A DNA stretch of 23,462 nucleotides from NCBI GenBank assembly GCA_049306275.1, contig JBAQQB010000177.1, positions 1 to 23,462 of the forward strand, given 5' to 3'. The DNA is from JADJTT01 sp049306275. Its GTDB lineage: Bacteria > Bacteroidota > Bacteroidia > Chitinophagales > Saprospiraceae. This document shows, in pieces, positions 22,959 through 23,462 of the stretch. Under the pieces are notes generated by a model. It saw nothing but the letters and a program-made list of their open reading frames with translations, had not been told where the DNA came from and searched no databases. Every line of letters begins with the position of its first letter. Position 1 is the first letter of the stretch. The position numbers and the translations under genes are program-made.

Positions 22959-23333
22959 TTAAAAGCGGATTTTTACAAAAATGGTCCCTGCGATCAGAGC
23001 CACGATCACGAAGATCATGCCCATGATGTAGGCCGTGCCGATGCCGGGCCCTTGCTCGCTGTAGGCCGACATCGCCTTTTCCAGTGCGAGGTGGCCTCCG
23101 ACGAGGCAGGCGATCCAGACGCGGAACAACAGCCAGTTTTTCTCCACCGGGTGGATGAACCAGAGGGAAAAGGTCAGCGCCGCAAAAGCTGGAATGATGT
23201 AGGCGGCATTGACGATTAGATTATCGATCGTCTTTGAGGGCGGCGAATTGAGCTTCGCAAGCGCCGCCGCGGCGCCGTAGATGATCAGCCAAAGCAGTTC
23301 TGGCCCGATAATCAACTGGAGAAAACGCGGCAT
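22959..23333 (-). CDS. Four-helix membrane protein of unknown function
   Basis: A 124-residue protein with four predicted membrane helices: about residues 5-26 (LIIGPELLWLIIYGAAAALA), 38-61 (VNAAYIIPAFAALTFSLWFI), 67-86 and 99-120 (AYIMGMIFVIVALIAGTIFV). It has a conserved-looking FRVWIACLVGGHLALEKAM stretch. I do not recognise the family and no function is proposed. The group II intron ends three bases before its ATG, so its native promoter and leader are displaced to the far side of the intron, outside this window. Confidence 0.75.
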   Translation of the reverse strand: MPRFLQLIIGPELLWLIIYGAAAALAKLNSPPSKTIDNLIVNAAYIIPAFAALTFSLWFIHPVEKNWLLFRVWIACLVGGHLALEKAMSAYSEQGPGIGTAYIMGMIFVIVALIAGTIFVKIRF

Positions 23334-23336
23334 AGG

Positions 23337-23376
23337 GTCGAGTAGGCCAGGGGAATTTCACCCCCAGCCTCTCACA
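23337..23376 (-). ncRNA. Group II intron domain VI
   Basis: GAG-AGGC...GGGG pairs with CCCC...GCCT-(A)-CTC, leaving one unpaired A (23343) as the branch-point adenosine seven bases before the 3' splice site. The loop contains GTGAAAT. Confidence 0.8.
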
Positions 23377-23410
23377 GAACCGTGCGTGAACCTCTCGGCT
23401 CACACGGCTC
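23377..23410 (-). ncRNA. Group II intron domain V (catalytic)
   Basis: Exactly 34 bases. It starts GAGCCGTGTG with the catalytic AGC triad, has an eight-pair lower helix, a two-base bulge on the 3' side, a six-pair upper helix and a GAGA (GNRA) tetraloop, and ends CACGGTTC. This is the standard domain V. Confidence 0.95.
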
Positions 23411-23417
23411 TTCTCAT

Positions 23418-23462
23418 TCAAGTTACTTTTGGCGTAAAGCCTTCTTTCCAGTGTACAAATAG
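23418..23462 (-). CDS. C-terminal 14 codons of the group II intron reverse transcriptase/maturase (partial)
   Basis: The minus-strand frame reads LFVHWKEGFTPKVT and stops at TGA 23420-23418, eight bases before domain V. An HW-x-G-x-x-P ending just upstream of domain V is common in bacterial intron-encoded proteins. The rest of the gene lies to the right of the window. The frame is short, so the call depends mainly on its place beside domain V. Confidence 0.65.
   Translation of the reverse strand, partial: LFVHWKEGFTPKVT

Larger units (their letters stand above)
23337..23462 (-). mobile_element. 3' end of a group II intron (truncated by the window edge)
   Basis: Read on the minus strand, the segment has the end of a reverse transcriptase gene, a canonical domain V, and a domain VI ending in CTACTCGAC. 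The last base of the intron is placed at 23337. The bulged A at 23343 is seven bases from the 3' end, the usual branch-point place. The body of the intron lies to the right of the window. The 3' exon begins CCTATG, which contains the start codon of the membrane protein gene. Confidence 0.9.

Noticed and set aside
23221..23421. A 66-codon minus-strand frame crossing the intron end
   Set aside because: It translates domain V and VI of the intron into the 5' part of the membrane protein gene in another frame; the RNA structure and the 22959-23333 gene explain the sequence.

Overview
The window looks like the chromosome of a GC-rich Bacteroidota, most likely from the Saprospiria/Lewinella/Haliscomenobacter side of the phylum. 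This is inferred from gene content, not from a marker gene. The supporting signs are a paired SusC/SusD system, four secreted proteins ending in type IX secretion (T9SS) C-terminal sorting domains, TAnnTTTG promoter elements, few Shine-Dalgarno sites, and a Bacteroidota-style apolipoprotein N-acyltransferase. No rRNA, tRNA or CRISPR array was seen.

Left part (1-5700). An AT-rich edge carries what may be the N-terminus of an IS66-like transposase running off the window. Then come lnt (+) and, convergent to it, a minus-strand run: a GlmU-like left-handed beta-helix protein, a spermidine-synthase-fold methyltransferase and two paralogous membrane/TPR-like proteins. The first three are joined by 1-4 base overlaps. 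Ribosomal protein bL31 type B (rpmE2) lies upstream of this run, behind a perfect 15-bp hairpin.

Middle (5700-10450). A secreted M43-type metalloprotease with a T9SS tail is followed by a DUF1905/YdeI protein. Next is a two-gene unit: a secreted SH3b-repeat protein, then a protein that reads as an EAD11-like adaptor domain fused to a putative phage abortive-infection (putAbiC-like) domain, which is a candidate anti-phage effector. A lipoprotein of the type I phosphodiesterase/alkaline phosphatase superfamily converges on it with a 30-bp overlap.

Right part (10600-19520). A four-gene block runs in one direction: a purple-acid-phosphatase-like enzyme with three DWIGIY (SKICH-like) beta-sandwich repeats and a T9SS tail; a protein made of four more such repeats, each with a vicinal Cys-Cys; a SusC-type TonB-dependent receptor; and a SusD-type lipoprotein. 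I read this as an outer-membrane acquisition system for a phosphorylated substrate, with release and binding at the surface and import through SusCD. It ends in a heptamer-repeat hairpin shared with a convergent ECF sigma factor gene. That gene has an in-frame TAA exactly between its sigma2 and sigma4 domains.

Far right (20280-23462). A small outer-membrane beta-barrel protein, a serine beta-lactamase-like hydrolase lipoprotein, a T9SS-exported blue copper protein, an intergenic inverted-repeat element and a four-helix membrane protein follow. The window ends inside the 3' end of a group II intron (domains V and VI and the last codons of its reverse transcriptase). The intron is inserted three bases before the membrane protein's start codon.
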